A stretch of 42,568 nucleotides of DNA, taken from positions 1 through 42,568 of the forward strand of contig CAZRSW010000017.1 in NCBI GenBank assembly GCA_964602845.1, written 5' to 3'. Both the position numbers and the translations under genes were made by a program. This DNA comes from CAZRSW01 sp964602845 (GTDB lineage Bacteria > Chloroflexota > Dehalococcoidia > Lucifugimonadales > UBA826). The notes below the pieces were generated by a model that was not told the origin of the DNA, did no database searches, and saw nothing but the letters and a program-made list of their open reading frames with translations. Numbering within the stretch: position 1 is the stretch's first letter; each line of letters begins with the position of its first letter. Positions 19,213-27,219 of this stretch are shown here, one piece after another.

Positions 19213-20763
19213 ATGAAATATGATCATATTGTTCTTGGGGCCGGATCAGCCGGATCCATCGTTGCTGCTAGATTGAGCGAAGATCCCTTCCGTTCGGTGT
19301 TATTACTTGAGGCCGGACCTGATTACCCCGATTTTGAAAACCTCCCTGACGAGTTGAAATACGGATTTGCCAGCGCCACTGATGTGATCACCAAAGACCA
19401 CAACTGGAGTTTTACAGCAAGGACTACTGACACGGCTCCACCAATGGAGGTGGCAAGGGGTAAGGTAACAGGGGGAAGTAGTGCCATCAACGGTCAGATG
19501 TTTGTTCGGGGCATACCTGAAGATTATGACAACTGGAGTGCAATGGGAAACGATGAGTGGGGGTTTCAAGAAGTGCTCCCATATCTTCGTTTGATCGAAG
19601 CAGATATGGAATTTGGGGGAGATGATTTCCACAACGCTGATGGACCTATAGTTGTACGTCGATTCAAACCTGAGGAAATGCTCCCGGAGCAAAAAGCTTT
19701 CCGGGAAGCCTGCCTTGATTTGGGTATTCCAGATTGCCCTGACTTTAACCATCCAGAAGGATCTGGAGTTGGGCCATCACCACTTAATAATCCCAATGGG
19801 ATTCGAATGAGCACCGCCTTAACTTATCTTGCCGAATCAAGACATCGACTCAATCTAACAATAAGGCCCAATACCATGATAAGGCGGATTCTCTTCGAGG
19901 ATAATAAGGCAACTGGTGTCGAAGTAGAATGTGGAGGGGAACACTTTGTACTAGAAGGTGAGGAGATCATTTTAAGTACAGGTGCAATTGGAAGCCCCCA
20001 TATTTTAATGTTGTCGGGAGTGGGTCCAGCAGACCAACTTGAGTCGGTCGATATTCCTGTAATACTTGATTTGCCTGGCGTTGGACAAAACCTGAGGGAT
20101 CACCCCATCGTCCCAGTGACTTATAGAGTTAAACCAAATCACGTGATGAACGAACACGATCCCAGACTTCAGATGGTGGCAAGTTGGACTGCTGAAGGAT
20201 CTCATCTGCGAAGAGATTTAATGACAGTTATGTTGTCCCACGCTGTTGAAGGTTGGTATCGAGGAAGCATGGAACAAAAACCTGTCGGATTTCGATTCGT
20301 TACACTGCTGGAATTAGCTATTGGGTCAGGGGAAATCCGACTAATTTCCTCCGACCCGAATAAGCAACCATACATCAACTATAATTACTTTCAGGAGGAA
20401 TTTGATCGTAAACGTATGCGTGAAGGAGTACGTCTGTCTGTTAAATTGGGGAATCATCCCGCTCTGGCAGCATTAATTCAGGAGCGAATATCCCCCAGTG
20501 ACGAAGAACTAGTCACTGATGAGGCCCTTGATGAGTACATGTTGAGAACTGCTAGTACGGGCCAGCATATCTCTTGCACGTGCAAGATGGGACCGTCTTC
20601 AGACCCCAATGCGGTTGTCGATCAATATGGAAAAATCCATGGGTTGGAAGGAATACGAGTTGCTGATGCCTCAATCATGCCAGACTGTATACGAGCAAAT
20701 ACAAATGTGACTACCATGATGATAGGGGAAAGAATCGCTGATTTTATACGTCAAGGAAACTAG
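19213..20763 (+). CDS. GMC family flavoprotein oxidoreductase (second copy)
   Basis: 516 aa. GAGSAG FAD motif, LLEAGPDYPDF, signature ARGKVTGGSSAINGQMF, and STGAIGSPHILMLSGVGP. The catalytic region reads QHISCTCKMGP: His452 is kept but the usual Gly of HxxGTC is Cys455. The C-terminal region is CIRANTNVTTMMIGERI. Clearly a paralogue of the copy at 16852, separated from it by the SDR. I prefer the ATG at 19213, with AGAGG at 19201-19205, over the TTG at 19210 immediately before it. Predicted to oxidise an alcohol with FAD. A small cupin follows after 59 bp. Confidence 0.92.
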   Translation: MKYDHIVLGAGSAGSIVAARLSEDPFRSVLLLEAGPDYPDFENLPDELKYGFASATDVITKDHNWSFTARTTDTAPPMEVARGKVTGGSSAINGQMFVRGIPEDYDNWSAMGNDEWGFQEVLPYLRLIEADMEFGGDDFHNADGPIVVRRFKPEEMLPEQKAFREACLDLGIPDCPDFNHPEGSGVGPSPLNNPNGIRMSTALTYLAESRHRLNLTIRPNTMIRRILFEDNKATGVEVECGGEHFVLEGEEIILSTGAIGSPHILMLSGVGPADQLESVDIPVILDLPGVGQNLRDHPIVPVTYRVKPNHVMNEHDPRLQMVASWTAEGSHLRRDLMTVMLSHAVEGWYRGSMEQKPVGFRFVTLLELAIGSGEIRLISSDPNKQPYINYNYFQEEFDRKRMREGVRLSVKLGNHPALAALIQERISPSDEELVTDEALDEYMLRTASTGQHISCTCKMGPSSDPNAVVDQYGKIHGLEGIRVADASIMPDCIRANTNVTTMMIGERIADFIRQGN

Positions 20764-20822
20764 TTCTCATGGACAACTCAAAATCAATATGGGAATTTGC
20801 ACATTCGAAAAAGGAGCGTTAG

Positions 20823-21206
20823 ATGGGTTTCTACAGAGTTTGGAATGGTAATGACGGTGAAAGCCATATGGAACAGGTTGACCCCACGGACTATCCTGAA
20901 TTTGCTATTTTTACCAACAATCTTTCAGGTACGGATCCGTTGGCGGACTCAAATAGAGTAAACGCAGAGGTGAGCATAAACATGTTTGATGGCAAGAGGG
21001 ACATGGATTTCCATCCGGCACCAAATGAGCCTCCCGGACAAAGATTGATAATACACCTGTCAGGAGAAGTTGAAATTGGCACGAGTGACGGAAACAAACA
21101 TATTTTCCGTGCCGGTGATGTGAGGTTAATGGAGGACACCACAGATCCTGGCCACACTCACCTTGATCTTAGCCCATCCAACGCTTTCCACGTTCTGCTG
21201 CCCTAA
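20823..21206 (+). CDS. Small cupin-fold protein
   Basis: 127 aa. Residues about 75-127 look like a cupin barrel: RLIIHLSGEVEIGTSDG, then FRAGDVRLMEDTTDPGHTH with His residues near the end. The first cupin metal motif is incomplete (FHPAPNEPPGQR), so metal binding is uncertain. Small cupins in catabolic operons are often isomerases, dioxygenases or ligand-binding proteins; which one applies cannot be said. AAGGAG is about 8 nt before the ATG. Last gene of the plus-strand run that begins at 14352; it converges on the DppC-type gene with a 79-bp gap lacking an obvious terminator. Confidence 0.75.
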   Translation: MGFYRVWNGNDGESHMEQVDPTDYPEFAIFTNNLSGTDPLADSNRVNAEVSINMFDGKRDMDFHPAPNEPPGQRLIIHLSGEVEIGTSDGNKHIFRAGDVRLMEDTTDPGHTHLDLSPSNAFHVLLP

Positions 21207-21285
21207 TAAAAGAACGGCCACGAAAACATTTGGAAACATCTAAAGTCCATAGCTCCACTGTGACTTGAATTCTTGTTAAATTGAT

Positions 21286-22185
21286 CTATATTTGGCGTAA
21301 ACGAGGATCAAGCCTATCACGTAACCAATCACCAAGCATGTTAAATCCAAATACTGTGAATAATATCGCTAGTCCAGGCCAAAGAGCCACCCACCATGCT
21401 GTGATAATAAGAATCCTGCCGTCAGCAACCATGAGACCCCAAGAAGGAGTGGGCGGATTGAGCCCGACGCCTAGAAAACTCAGGCCAGCTTCCAACAAAA
21501 TAATAAAACCAACTTGGAGTGTGGCAAGCACAATGAGAGTGTTTGTCACATTCGGCAGAATATGGCGATACAAGATTCGTAAATCAGAGGCCCCTGCTGC
21601 TTTCGCTCGAAGTATATAGTCCTGTTGCATCACGCCCAGTGTATCTCCACGCACCTGACGCGTGTAAACAGACCATAGCTGTATTCCTACAACAAGTAAA
21701 ACCGTTCTCATCCCGGGTTTTATTGCCACCGCTAGCGCTAACGCCAAAAGAACAGGGGGTATAGAAAATGATATATCTACCATGCGCATTATTATTGCTT
21801 CAACAATCCCACGATAATAGCCAGCTATCAGTCCTAAAGTGGTACCAATCATCCCTGATATTGCTATTCCTATCGCAGCAATGGTCACCGAAACTCGTGA
21901 GCCATGTATAACTCTGCTCAAAATATCCTTTCCTGTATGATCTGATCCTAATGGAAATCTCCACGATCCACCTGCAAACACGGGAGGTTCAAGCCGACCA
22001 CGAACTCCATCCGGGGCTATAAGTGGATCATGGGGTGCAACTATGGGCGCAAAAACCGCGGGGATTACAAGTACTACAAGAAGTAGGACAGTGGCCACCC
22101 TCGGCAATTTACGCACTTGCCAGAACAAACCAAGCACCTGGTGTAATCTGGGCATCAATTTAATTTGAGGCATCAAAGGTAACAT
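21286..22185 (-). CDS. dppC: Peptide/nickel-type ABC permease, DppC
   Basis: 299 aa with about six membrane segments. The DppC hallmark LGSDHTGKDILSRVIHGSR lies after the first segment, and the EAA-type loop RAKAAGASDLRILYRHILPN contacts the ATPases. The C-terminus NMLGDWLRDRLDPRLRQI is typical. Start options are Met1, Met5 and Met11 (MLPLMPQIKLM); Met1 has AGG directly adjacent, so a slightly later start is possible. It lies 57 bp downstream of dppB on the same strand. It is the last gene of the minus-strand transporter operon and converges on the cupin gene. Confidence 0.92.
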   Translation of the reverse strand: MLPLMPQIKLMPRLHQVLGLFWQVRKLPRVATVLLLVVLVIPAVFAPIVAPHDPLIAPDGVRGRLEPPVFAGGSWRFPLGSDHTGKDILSRVIHGSRVSVTIAAIGIAISGMIGTTLGLIAGYYRGIVEAIIMRMVDISFSIPPVLLALALAVAIKPGMRTVLLVVGIQLWSVYTRQVRGDTLGVMQQDYILRAKAAGASDLRILYRHILPNVTNTLIVLATLQVGFIILLEAGLSFLGVGLNPPTPSWGLMVADGRILIITAWWVALWPGLAILFTVFGFNMLGDWLRDRLDPRLRQI

Positions 22186-22242
22186 CCTGATTCATATCTG
22201 TCTTGTGATTACGTCGTCCACATGAATCACCGTAAGACGGCG

Positions 22243-23163
22243 TCAATTGAAGCGAATCCGAGGGTCAAGATAGGCGTAAAGCACATCGACCAAAAAGCTA
22301 CAAACTACAAAAATCGTTGCAAAAACCAATACGAGTCCTTGTATGAGTCCAAAATCTCTGGCAAGAACAGACTGGAATGCTAGTTGTCCGGTACCGGGCC
22401 AGGAAAATATTGTTTCCGTTGTAACTGAGCCGGTCATTAATACAGCGGCAAACATTCCAAAATAGGTCAAAGGAGTAGGAGCTGCATTTCTTAAACAGTG
22501 GATCCATATTACCCTCGTTTCTTTCACCCCTTTTATACGAACCAATTTCACATATTCTGTATCCAGTGTTTCCAACATGGACGATCTCACTAATCTGGTT
22601 ATAGCGGCTATTTGAAATGACCCTAGAGTTATAGCCGGCATAATAATGTGTTTGAATCCACCTAGTTCTCCTGCCGGTAACCACCCAAGTTTGACAGAGA
22701 ATATCCACATCATCATTAATCCCAGCCAAAAATTTGGCATGGATTGACCTAGCAAGGCTAAAATTTTTGATACCTGATCGAAAAGCGTATCCCTCTTGAC
22801 CGCACCTAGCACTCCAAGAGGAACTCCAACAAGTAGGGCTAATGCCAAAGATACGCCAGCGAGGTAAAGAGTCGCCGGCAACCTAGCCACAATCGCACCT
22901 CCAGCACCAATATCAGGATACTTCAAGGATGGTCCTAAATCACCTTTTAACATGTTCCCCAAATATTTTGCATATTGGGTTGTGAGGGGGGCATTCAACC
23001 CCAACCGTTCTCTGAAAGCTTCTCTCTCCTCGAGCCTAGCATCCATCGCCATCATTGTGTAAGTGGGATCTCCTGAAATACGTCCTAGGCCAAACACTAT
23101 CAACGAAACCGCCCATAGCGCGAACAAACCTTGACCAAACCTTACTGCAATCAAACGTCGCAT
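22243..23163 (-). CDS. dppB: Peptide/nickel-type ABC permease, DppB
   Basis: 306 aa with six predicted membrane segments. Family features: the N-terminal RFGQGLFALWAVSLIVFGL membrane segment, GDLGPSLKYP in the periplasmic loop, and the EAA loop VRIKGVKETRVIWIHCLRN. The C-terminus reads DVLYAYLDPRIRFN. It forms the channel with DppC and is presumably powered by DppD/DppF encoded at 14752-16787, as no other ATPase is nearby. GAGGG lies 12 nt upstream of the ATG. It is separated from the binding-protein gene by 119 bp with two strong hairpins, which may lower its expression relative to that gene. Confidence 0.92.
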   Translation of the reverse strand: MRRLIAVRFGQGLFALWAVSLIVFGLGRISGDPTYTMMAMDARLEEREAFRERLGLNAPLTTQYAKYLGNMLKGDLGPSLKYPDIGAGGAIVARLPATLYLAGVSLALALLVGVPLGVLGAVKRDTLFDQVSKILALLGQSMPNFWLGLMMMWIFSVKLGWLPAGELGGFKHIIMPAITLGSFQIAAITRLVRSSMLETLDTEYVKLVRIKGVKETRVIWIHCLRNAAPTPLTYFGMFAAVLMTGSVTTETIFSWPGTGQLAFQSVLARDFGLIQGLVLVFATIFVVCSFLVDVLYAYLDPRIRFN

Positions 23164-23187
23164 TTAAAAATACACCCTCAAACAAAA

Positions 23188-23225
23188 GAACTGAGCACCC
23201 ACACCTAAGTGTCGGAGCTCAGTTC
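23188..23225 (-). terminator. Hairpin followed by U-rich tract between binding protein and dppB
   Basis: Perfect 9-bp arms GAACTGAGC and GCTCAGTTC enclose 20 nt that can itself fold (ACAC-ctaa-GTGT). Read on the minus strand the stem is followed by TTTTGTTTG, as in an intrinsic terminator. It lies just upstream of dppB, so it probably acts as a partial terminator. Confidence 0.6.
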
Positions 23226-23236
23226 TATTATATCTT

Positions 23237-23268
23237 CACTTCTAGGTCCCAACAGAGACCTAGAAGTG
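23237..23268 (-). terminator. Perfect 12-bp stem-loop after the binding-protein gene
   Basis: Arms CACTTCTAGGTC and GACCTAGAAGTG pair perfectly with an 8-nt loop, 15 nt after the binding-protein stop codon. No U-run follows directly, so it may protect the 3' end of the binding-protein mRNA rather than terminate. It works in tandem with the hairpin at 23188-23225. Confidence 0.6.
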
Positions 23269-23282
23269 TGAACATGCGCCTT

Positions 23283-24974
23283 TTACTGGGCGCTCTTTAT
23301 ATTGTGCACGTGAGTTGGGTGCGCCGATCCTACACCAGGATACTGCCATCCCTCTATGTACGTTGGATCAATGGCCAAGTCATATGTCTTCTGGAACAAC
23401 GGTACTGATGCATAGTGATCGAAAATTATATCTCCAGCATCCTGAGCACATTTGTTACGTTCGGACGCGTCAACTGAATTAACCAAGCACTCATAAGCAG
23501 TATCGAGATCATCCTGCTGGTACGCATTATTGTTCTCATAATAGAAGACTCTCAAACCTTCCTGCACCGTCCGGATCGGAGAGTTCCTAGATATAGCGAA
23601 CTTGTTATGCATCTCGTGCTTCTGGAGCTGCCTATTGTACTCACCTGAATCCAGAGGCTGCACTTCGGTATCTATTCCGATGGCCTCCCAGTAGTCAGCC
23701 AGAATCAGAGTCAAAGTCGGCATCTCTTCATTACCGCTCCATGCAACGGAGTTAAGAGTAATAGCGATGTCACCATTCTCCTTTTCATAGTCGGCTATCA
23801 ACTGCTTGGCTTTGGCAACGTCATATCCATACGTAGCATCAAACTCGTTGACCCAGCGGTCACTCCACCCCTCGTTGTAAGGTGTCATGATTTCAATCTT
23901 GACAACATCAGCCTCTCCATAGAAGACTTCTTCCAGTATAGCCTGACGATCTATCGCTCGGTTCATAGCCTCCCGAACTCTTATGTCATGTTGTGGCTCC
24001 GGTCCCTTGTAGTGTTCGTTACCAGTATTAAGGTACAAGCCACCGAAAATACCGATCGTCATATTGTTCTGATTGTTCGACGAAATGGTCTTCATACCAG
24101 CCGCGTTAGTACCTTGTCTAAGCTCTCTGGATATGCCAGCAGCTTGGACCCGGCCTGATAGCAATAGAGCCTGTCTTGTGAAATCCTCTGGCGACCAAAC
24201 CCATTCAAGCTGGTTGAAATCAGGATCTTCTCCAGCCCAATGGCCTGGAACTTTTTCGTAAAGAACATTCTGATCAACCTTACGTGATACGAACGCAAAC
24301 GAACCAGTGCCGGCAACGTTATCGTCATAAGCAGAATCCTTTCCGCCGGCTGCATCCCATTGCGCCTTGCTGTGAATGATTAAATCACCGCCCTGACGAG
24401 AAAATAAACGAGTACCGTCAATCATAGCAGGATCAAACTTGAAGGTGACCTGGTTAGGGCCATCCGCAGATACGCTAGCATTACCCCAAAGAGTTTTGAA
24501 GGTGCTTATACTATCTTCTCTGGTAAGCAGTTCGCGTGTGTGAATAACATCTGCCGAGGTGAATGCACCGTGCCCTCCTTGCCATTCCACACCTTCTTGC
24601 AAGTCAAAAGACCACGTCGTAAATCCATCGGAAACTTCCCAGGCCTTTGCTAATTGCGGAATAGGCTTAGAGCTCACCGAATCATTTCCAAGCAAAGTTT
24701 CTCCATATGGGTCATGCTGAACCAGAATACCCCATGGACCGGACCATATCCTGTTATTCTGCGTATCCGGAGGGGGCAAAGCCACGCTCACCTTGTCAAT
24801 CTTGGGAGCGGCAGCAGGCTTTGCTGGTACTTCCTTAATTACTTCTACTTCCTTGATTACTTCTACTTCCTTGATTACTTCTACGGTCTCCGTCTCACCG
24901 CAAGCTACAAAAACTGCAGCCACCATAAGGCTCAGCGGTAACGCGACCAACCTAACCAATCGACTTCTAAACAT
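23283..24974 (-). CDS. dppA: Peptide/nickel-type ABC substrate-binding lipoprotein (SBP family 5)
   Basis: 563 aa. The signal peptide ends in lipobox VFVAC with Cys25 lipidated. A charged spacer follows in which VEVIKE occurs three times (residues 31-48), then an Ala/Pro stretch, then the large SBP_bac_5 domain (for example LAKAWEVSDGFTTWSFDLQ and VREAMNRAIDRQAILEEVFYG). Such lipoprotein spacers are common in Chloroflexota binding proteins. It delivers the ligand to DppBC; family 5 ligands include peptides, nickel, sugars and opines, so dipeptide uptake is not implied. ATG with GGAGAG 5 nt upstream. First gene of the minus-strand operon, with an extended -10 promoter at 25023-25031. Confidence 0.93.
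   Translation of the reverse strand: MFRSRLVRLVALPLSLMVAAVFVACGETETVEVIKEVEVIKEVEVIKEVPAKPAAAPKIDKVSVALPPPDTQNNRIWSGPWGILVQHDPYGETLLGNDSVSSKPIPQLAKAWEVSDGFTTWSFDLQEGVEWQGGHGAFTSADVIHTRELLTREDSISTFKTLWGNASVSADGPNQVTFKFDPAMIDGTRLFSRQGGDLIIHSKAQWDAAGGKDSAYDDNVAGTGSFAFVSRKVDQNVLYEKVPGHWAGEDPDFNQLEWVWSPEDFTRQALLLSGRVQAAGISRELRQGTNAAGMKTISSNNQNNMTIGIFGGLYLNTGNEHYKGPEPQHDIRVREAMNRAIDRQAILEEVFYGEADVVKIEIMTPYNEGWSDRWVNEFDATYGYDVAKAKQLIADYEKENGDIAITLNSVAWSGNEEMPTLTLILADYWEAIGIDTEVQPLDSGEYNRQLQKHEMHNKFAISRNSPIRTVQEGLRVFYYENNNAYQQDDLDTAYECLVNSVDASERNKCAQDAGDIIFDHYASVPLFQKTYDLAIDPTYIEGWQYPGVGSAHPTHVHNIKSAQ
24831..24884 (-). repeat. Three tandem 18-bp repeats in the lipoprotein spacer
   Basis: Three nearly identical 18-bp units encode VEVIKE three times in frame, just after the lipid-anchored Cys of the binding protein. 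They probably hold the binding domain away from the membrane. Unit number could vary by slippage without breaking the frame. Confidence 0.85.
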
Positions 24975-25022
24975 TTGTCTCTCCAGTAATATTTATTACC
25001 CTAACTAAAATGAACCATAAGA

Positions 25023-25031
25023 ATTATACCA
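25023..25031 (-). promoter_or_regulatory. Extended -10 promoter of the dppABC-type operon
   Basis: Read on the minus strand it is TGGTATAAT, a perfect -10 box with the TGn extension. The -35 is poor (GTGATT at 17 bp), as is usual for extended -10 promoters. The start point would be near 25016, with a leader of about 42 nt. Confidence 0.55.
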
Positions 25032-25072
25032 GTGTTTATAACTTTAATCACTGAATTGGGTTGCTCAGCATA

Positions 25073-25126
25073 ATTAGGTTACCAATTAAATAACGCTTGG
25101 AAATAACATGGTTCGTGTAACCTAAT
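25073..25126. promoter_or_regulatory. Inverted repeat, possible operator
   Basis: Perfect 10-bp arms ATTAGGTTAC (25073-25082) and GTAACCTAAT (25117-25126) with a 34-bp spacer. It lies just upstream of the extended -10 promoter, where a dimeric regulator binding two half-sites could act. Confidence 0.4.
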
Positions 25127-25186
25127 ACCCTCGGCAATCACCAGCCATTGTCATGGCCTGAAATTTAGCCACTGTAACATTTAGGG

Positions 25187-25217
25187 CCACTCTAGGGCTG
25201 GCAGTCTGATAGAGTGG
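25187..25217. promoter_or_regulatory. Inverted repeat upstream of the gene at 25304
   Basis: Perfect 8-bp arms CCACTCTA and TAGAGTGG with a 15-bp spacer, about 87 bp before the ATG at 25304. A smaller dyad GCCAT-tgtc-ATGGC lies at 25145-25158. They may be operators or a folded leader. Confidence 0.35.
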
Positions 25218-25303
25218 ACAACATGACCGTGAATTTCTAAGCTTAGCGTAACATTTCATAACTAGGAAATACTGAAGCTTTAAATGTACTTTGGAGAATT
25301 CGC

Positions 25304-25846
25304 ATGCCACGAACAGTGTTAGATTTAATGAACAATGATGATCTTAGGAAAGTTCAAGCAGAGTGGAAAATGGCATCTGGACTGGTTCCCGGGGAAGACA
25401 ACGAAGGATTGATTTCTCGATTAGCTAGTAGCCCTGCCCGCCTTGCGGATTATGATGACTCTAACTGGGATAGCTGCCACGACTTGACCAAGTTTCTTTC
25501 AGGAGGGTTTACTTTTGTATGGTACCGTATCAAGGTTACTCTTCCTGAATATTTGGGCACACATTCACTAAAAGGCATGCGATGTTTAATTGAAACCTGT
25601 GTCGATGATTATGGTGAGATATGGGTAGATGGAGAATGCGATAGAGATCGGGGTACCATTCAGGGATACAATGTGCCCCAACGGATTAAAATAGAAGAAG
25701 AGTCGCAGCCTGGGAAGACTCACTCCATTGCCATACTTGCAGCAAATGGCCCATTGGCATGTCCCGGAGGAGGAGTTTTTGTTCGGTACGCAAACTTGTG
25801 TTTCGAGTGGGGGGGACGTCCAATCGATGAAAAATACACCCGTTAG
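25304..25846 (+). CDS. Galactose-binding-like (GH2 sugar-binding-type) domain protein
   Basis: 180 aa. The pattern matches the jelly-roll domain found at the front of glycoside hydrolase family 2: YDDSNWDSCHDL (50-61), FVWYRIKVTLPE (71-82), IETCVDDYGEIWVDG (96-110) and IAILAANGP (142-150). The catalytic barrel of a hydrolase is missing, and the stop is followed by a spacer rather than a broken gene, so this looks like a stand-alone domain. It has no signal peptide. A carbohydrate- or polyol-binding role is an inference. GGAGAA is 8 nt from the ATG. Divergent from the dppABC operon; the SDR follows after 162 bp. Confidence 0.6.
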   Translation: MPRTVLDLMNNDDLRKVQAEWKMASGLVPGEDNEGLISRLASSPARLADYDDSNWDSCHDLTKFLSGGFTFVWYRIKVTLPEYLGTHSLKGMRCLIETCVDDYGEIWVDGECDRDRGTIQGYNVPQRIKIEEESQPGKTHSIAILAANGPLACPGGGVFVRYANLCFEWGGRPIDEKYTR

Positions 25847-25920
25847 AAAGTATTAGTTGATGCAGCTTAAGCGATGGGTTCGAACAACAACGGCACTATC
25901 AATGTTCCACAAGTCCACCT

Positions 25921-25934
25921 ATAGACATGTCTAT
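25921..25934. promoter_or_regulatory. Perfect 14-bp palindrome upstream of SDR
   Basis: ATAGACATGTCTAT is its own reverse complement. It lies 75 bp before the SDR start at 26009. A site of this shape suits a dimeric repressor of the LacI, GntR or TetR type. Confidence 0.4.
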
Positions 25935-26008
25935 CAGAACTAGCAGTAAAATCCTGAATCCCGCCCGTATCTACCGGGTATTCATAATGATAAATTCACT
26001 GATTTAAT

Positions 26009-26758
26009 ATGCGTCTATCGAACAAAATAGCGCTTATTAGTGGAGGCGCACAAGGTATGGGAGCCACCACGGCCGATATGTTCGCACGGAACGGGGCTAA
26101 AGTGATTATAGGGGACATCCTAGTGGAAAAAGGACTTGAGGTGGCACACAAGATCAACCGTTCTGGTCACGAGTGTTATTTTGTTCGATTGGACGTATCT
26201 TGCAAAGAGCAATGGGCGGATGCAGTTGATAAAGCCAAGTCAAAATTCGGAGGACTTAATGTTCTGGTGAATAATGCTGGTATAGCAGTAAGAGGAAACG
26301 TGGAAGAGACCTGTGTGGAAGATTGGCATCAGGTTATGAAAATTAACGCTAAAGGCGTTTTCCTCGGTACAAAGGCCGCGATCCCAGCGATGCGTGATAT
26401 GGGTGGTGGATCAATAATAAATTTGTCATCAATAGCCGGACTTGTGGGCAGTTCCGATACAACCGTCTATAACGCTTCCAAGGCAGCTGTCCGCCTTTTA
26501 ACTAAATCAACGGCGTTGCAATATGCAAAAGACGGAATTAGAGTCAACTCGATTCACCCAGGCACAATTGCGACCCCGTTAACAGTCGATTTACAGGCCG
26601 ATGAGACTGCTCTACAGGATCGAATAAATCGCACACCTTTGGGTCGCTTGGGAACAGCTGAAGACGTGGCCTATGGGATAATATACCTCGCCTCAGAGGA
26701 ATCTTCCTATATAACCGGGAGTGAACTCGTTATAGATGGCGGACGCACTGCTCAATAA
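26009..26758 (+). CDS. Short-chain dehydrogenase/reductase (second SDR)
   Basis: 249 aa classical SDR. Cofactor motif SGGAQGMG (11-18), Asp36 at the end of the second strand (IIGDI) suggesting NAD, NNAG (88-91), Ser141 (NLSSIAG), Tyr154 and Lys158 (YNASK). The ending LVIDGGRTAQ parallels the SDR at 18436, so the two are probably related paralogues. Likely role: NAD-dependent oxidation of a secondary alcohol or its reverse. The ribosome site before the ATG is weak. The VOC gene follows after 80 bp. Confidence 0.92.
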   Translation: MRLSNKIALISGGAQGMGATTADMFARNGAKVIIGDILVEKGLEVAHKINRSGHECYFVRLDVSCKEQWADAVDKAKSKFGGLNVLVNNAGIAVRGNVEETCVEDWHQVMKINAKGVFLGTKAAIPAMRDMGGGSIINLSSIAGLVGSSDTTVYNASKAAVRLLTKSTALQYAKDGIRVNSIHPGTIATPLTVDLQADETALQDRINRTPLGRLGTAEDVAYGIIYLASEESSYITGSELVIDGGRTAQ

Positions 26759-26838
26759 ATAGTTTTCACAGACTCATCACATCAACCCACTATATTTGGT
26801 TACAATAATGGCCCAACATTCTAAATGGAGTCAGACTA

Positions 26839-27219
26839 ATGATCGTATATAAATATGACCATATTCATCTTCGCAGCCAGAAACCTCTGGAAACAGCAAA
26901 GTACTTTGCCAAGATGTTCGGTGCAAAAATCATCGAATCGATTCAAACAGATGGTCAACCTAGGATAGATCTTGATATCAACGGGTTGGCAATTTTCATT
27001 GCTGAAGCTGAACATGATCTCCCACTGGGACCAACAGATCCGCATCAAGGATTGGATCATTTTGGGTTTAGGGTAGAAAATTTGGATTTAGCTGCAGCAG
27101 ATCTACGCTCCAAAGGTGTGGAATTTGTGGAAGAGCCTGCGATCGTAAGGCCAGGCATGAAAATCGCCTTCATCCGAGCTCCGGGAGATGTCAGAATAGA
27201 GCTGGTAGAACGTAGCTAG
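26839..27219 (+). CDS. VOC (glyoxalase/dioxygenase) superfamily protein
   Basis: 126 aa, one pair of beta-alpha-beta-beta-beta modules. His8 (YDHIHLRS), His74 (GLDHFGFRV) and Glu121 (RIELVE) are positioned as metal ligands. It could be a lyase, an epimerase, a dioxygenase or a binding protein; methylmalonyl-CoA epimerase-like and lactoylglutathione-lyase-like members look similar at this level. ATG with GGAG about 9 nt upstream. Co-directional with the SDR. Confidence 0.85.
   Translation: MIVYKYDHIHLRSQKPLETAKYFAKMFGAKIIESIQTDGQPRIDLDINGLAIFIAEAEHDLPLGPTDPHQGLDHFGFRVENLDLAAADLRSKGVEFVEEPAIVRPGMKIAFIRAPGDVRIELVERS

Larger units (their letters stand above)
24975..25303. other. Divergent intergenic region with several dyads
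   Basis: 329 bp between the binding-protein gene (minus) and the gene at 25304 (plus). It contains an extended -10 promoter for the former and three inverted repeats (25073-25126, 25145-25158, 25187-25217). No ORF with coding character seen. Confidence 0.6.

Noticed and set aside
24831..24884. CRISPR-like repeat
   Set aside because: Only three adjacent in-frame 18-bp units with no spacers; they encode the lipoprotein tether.
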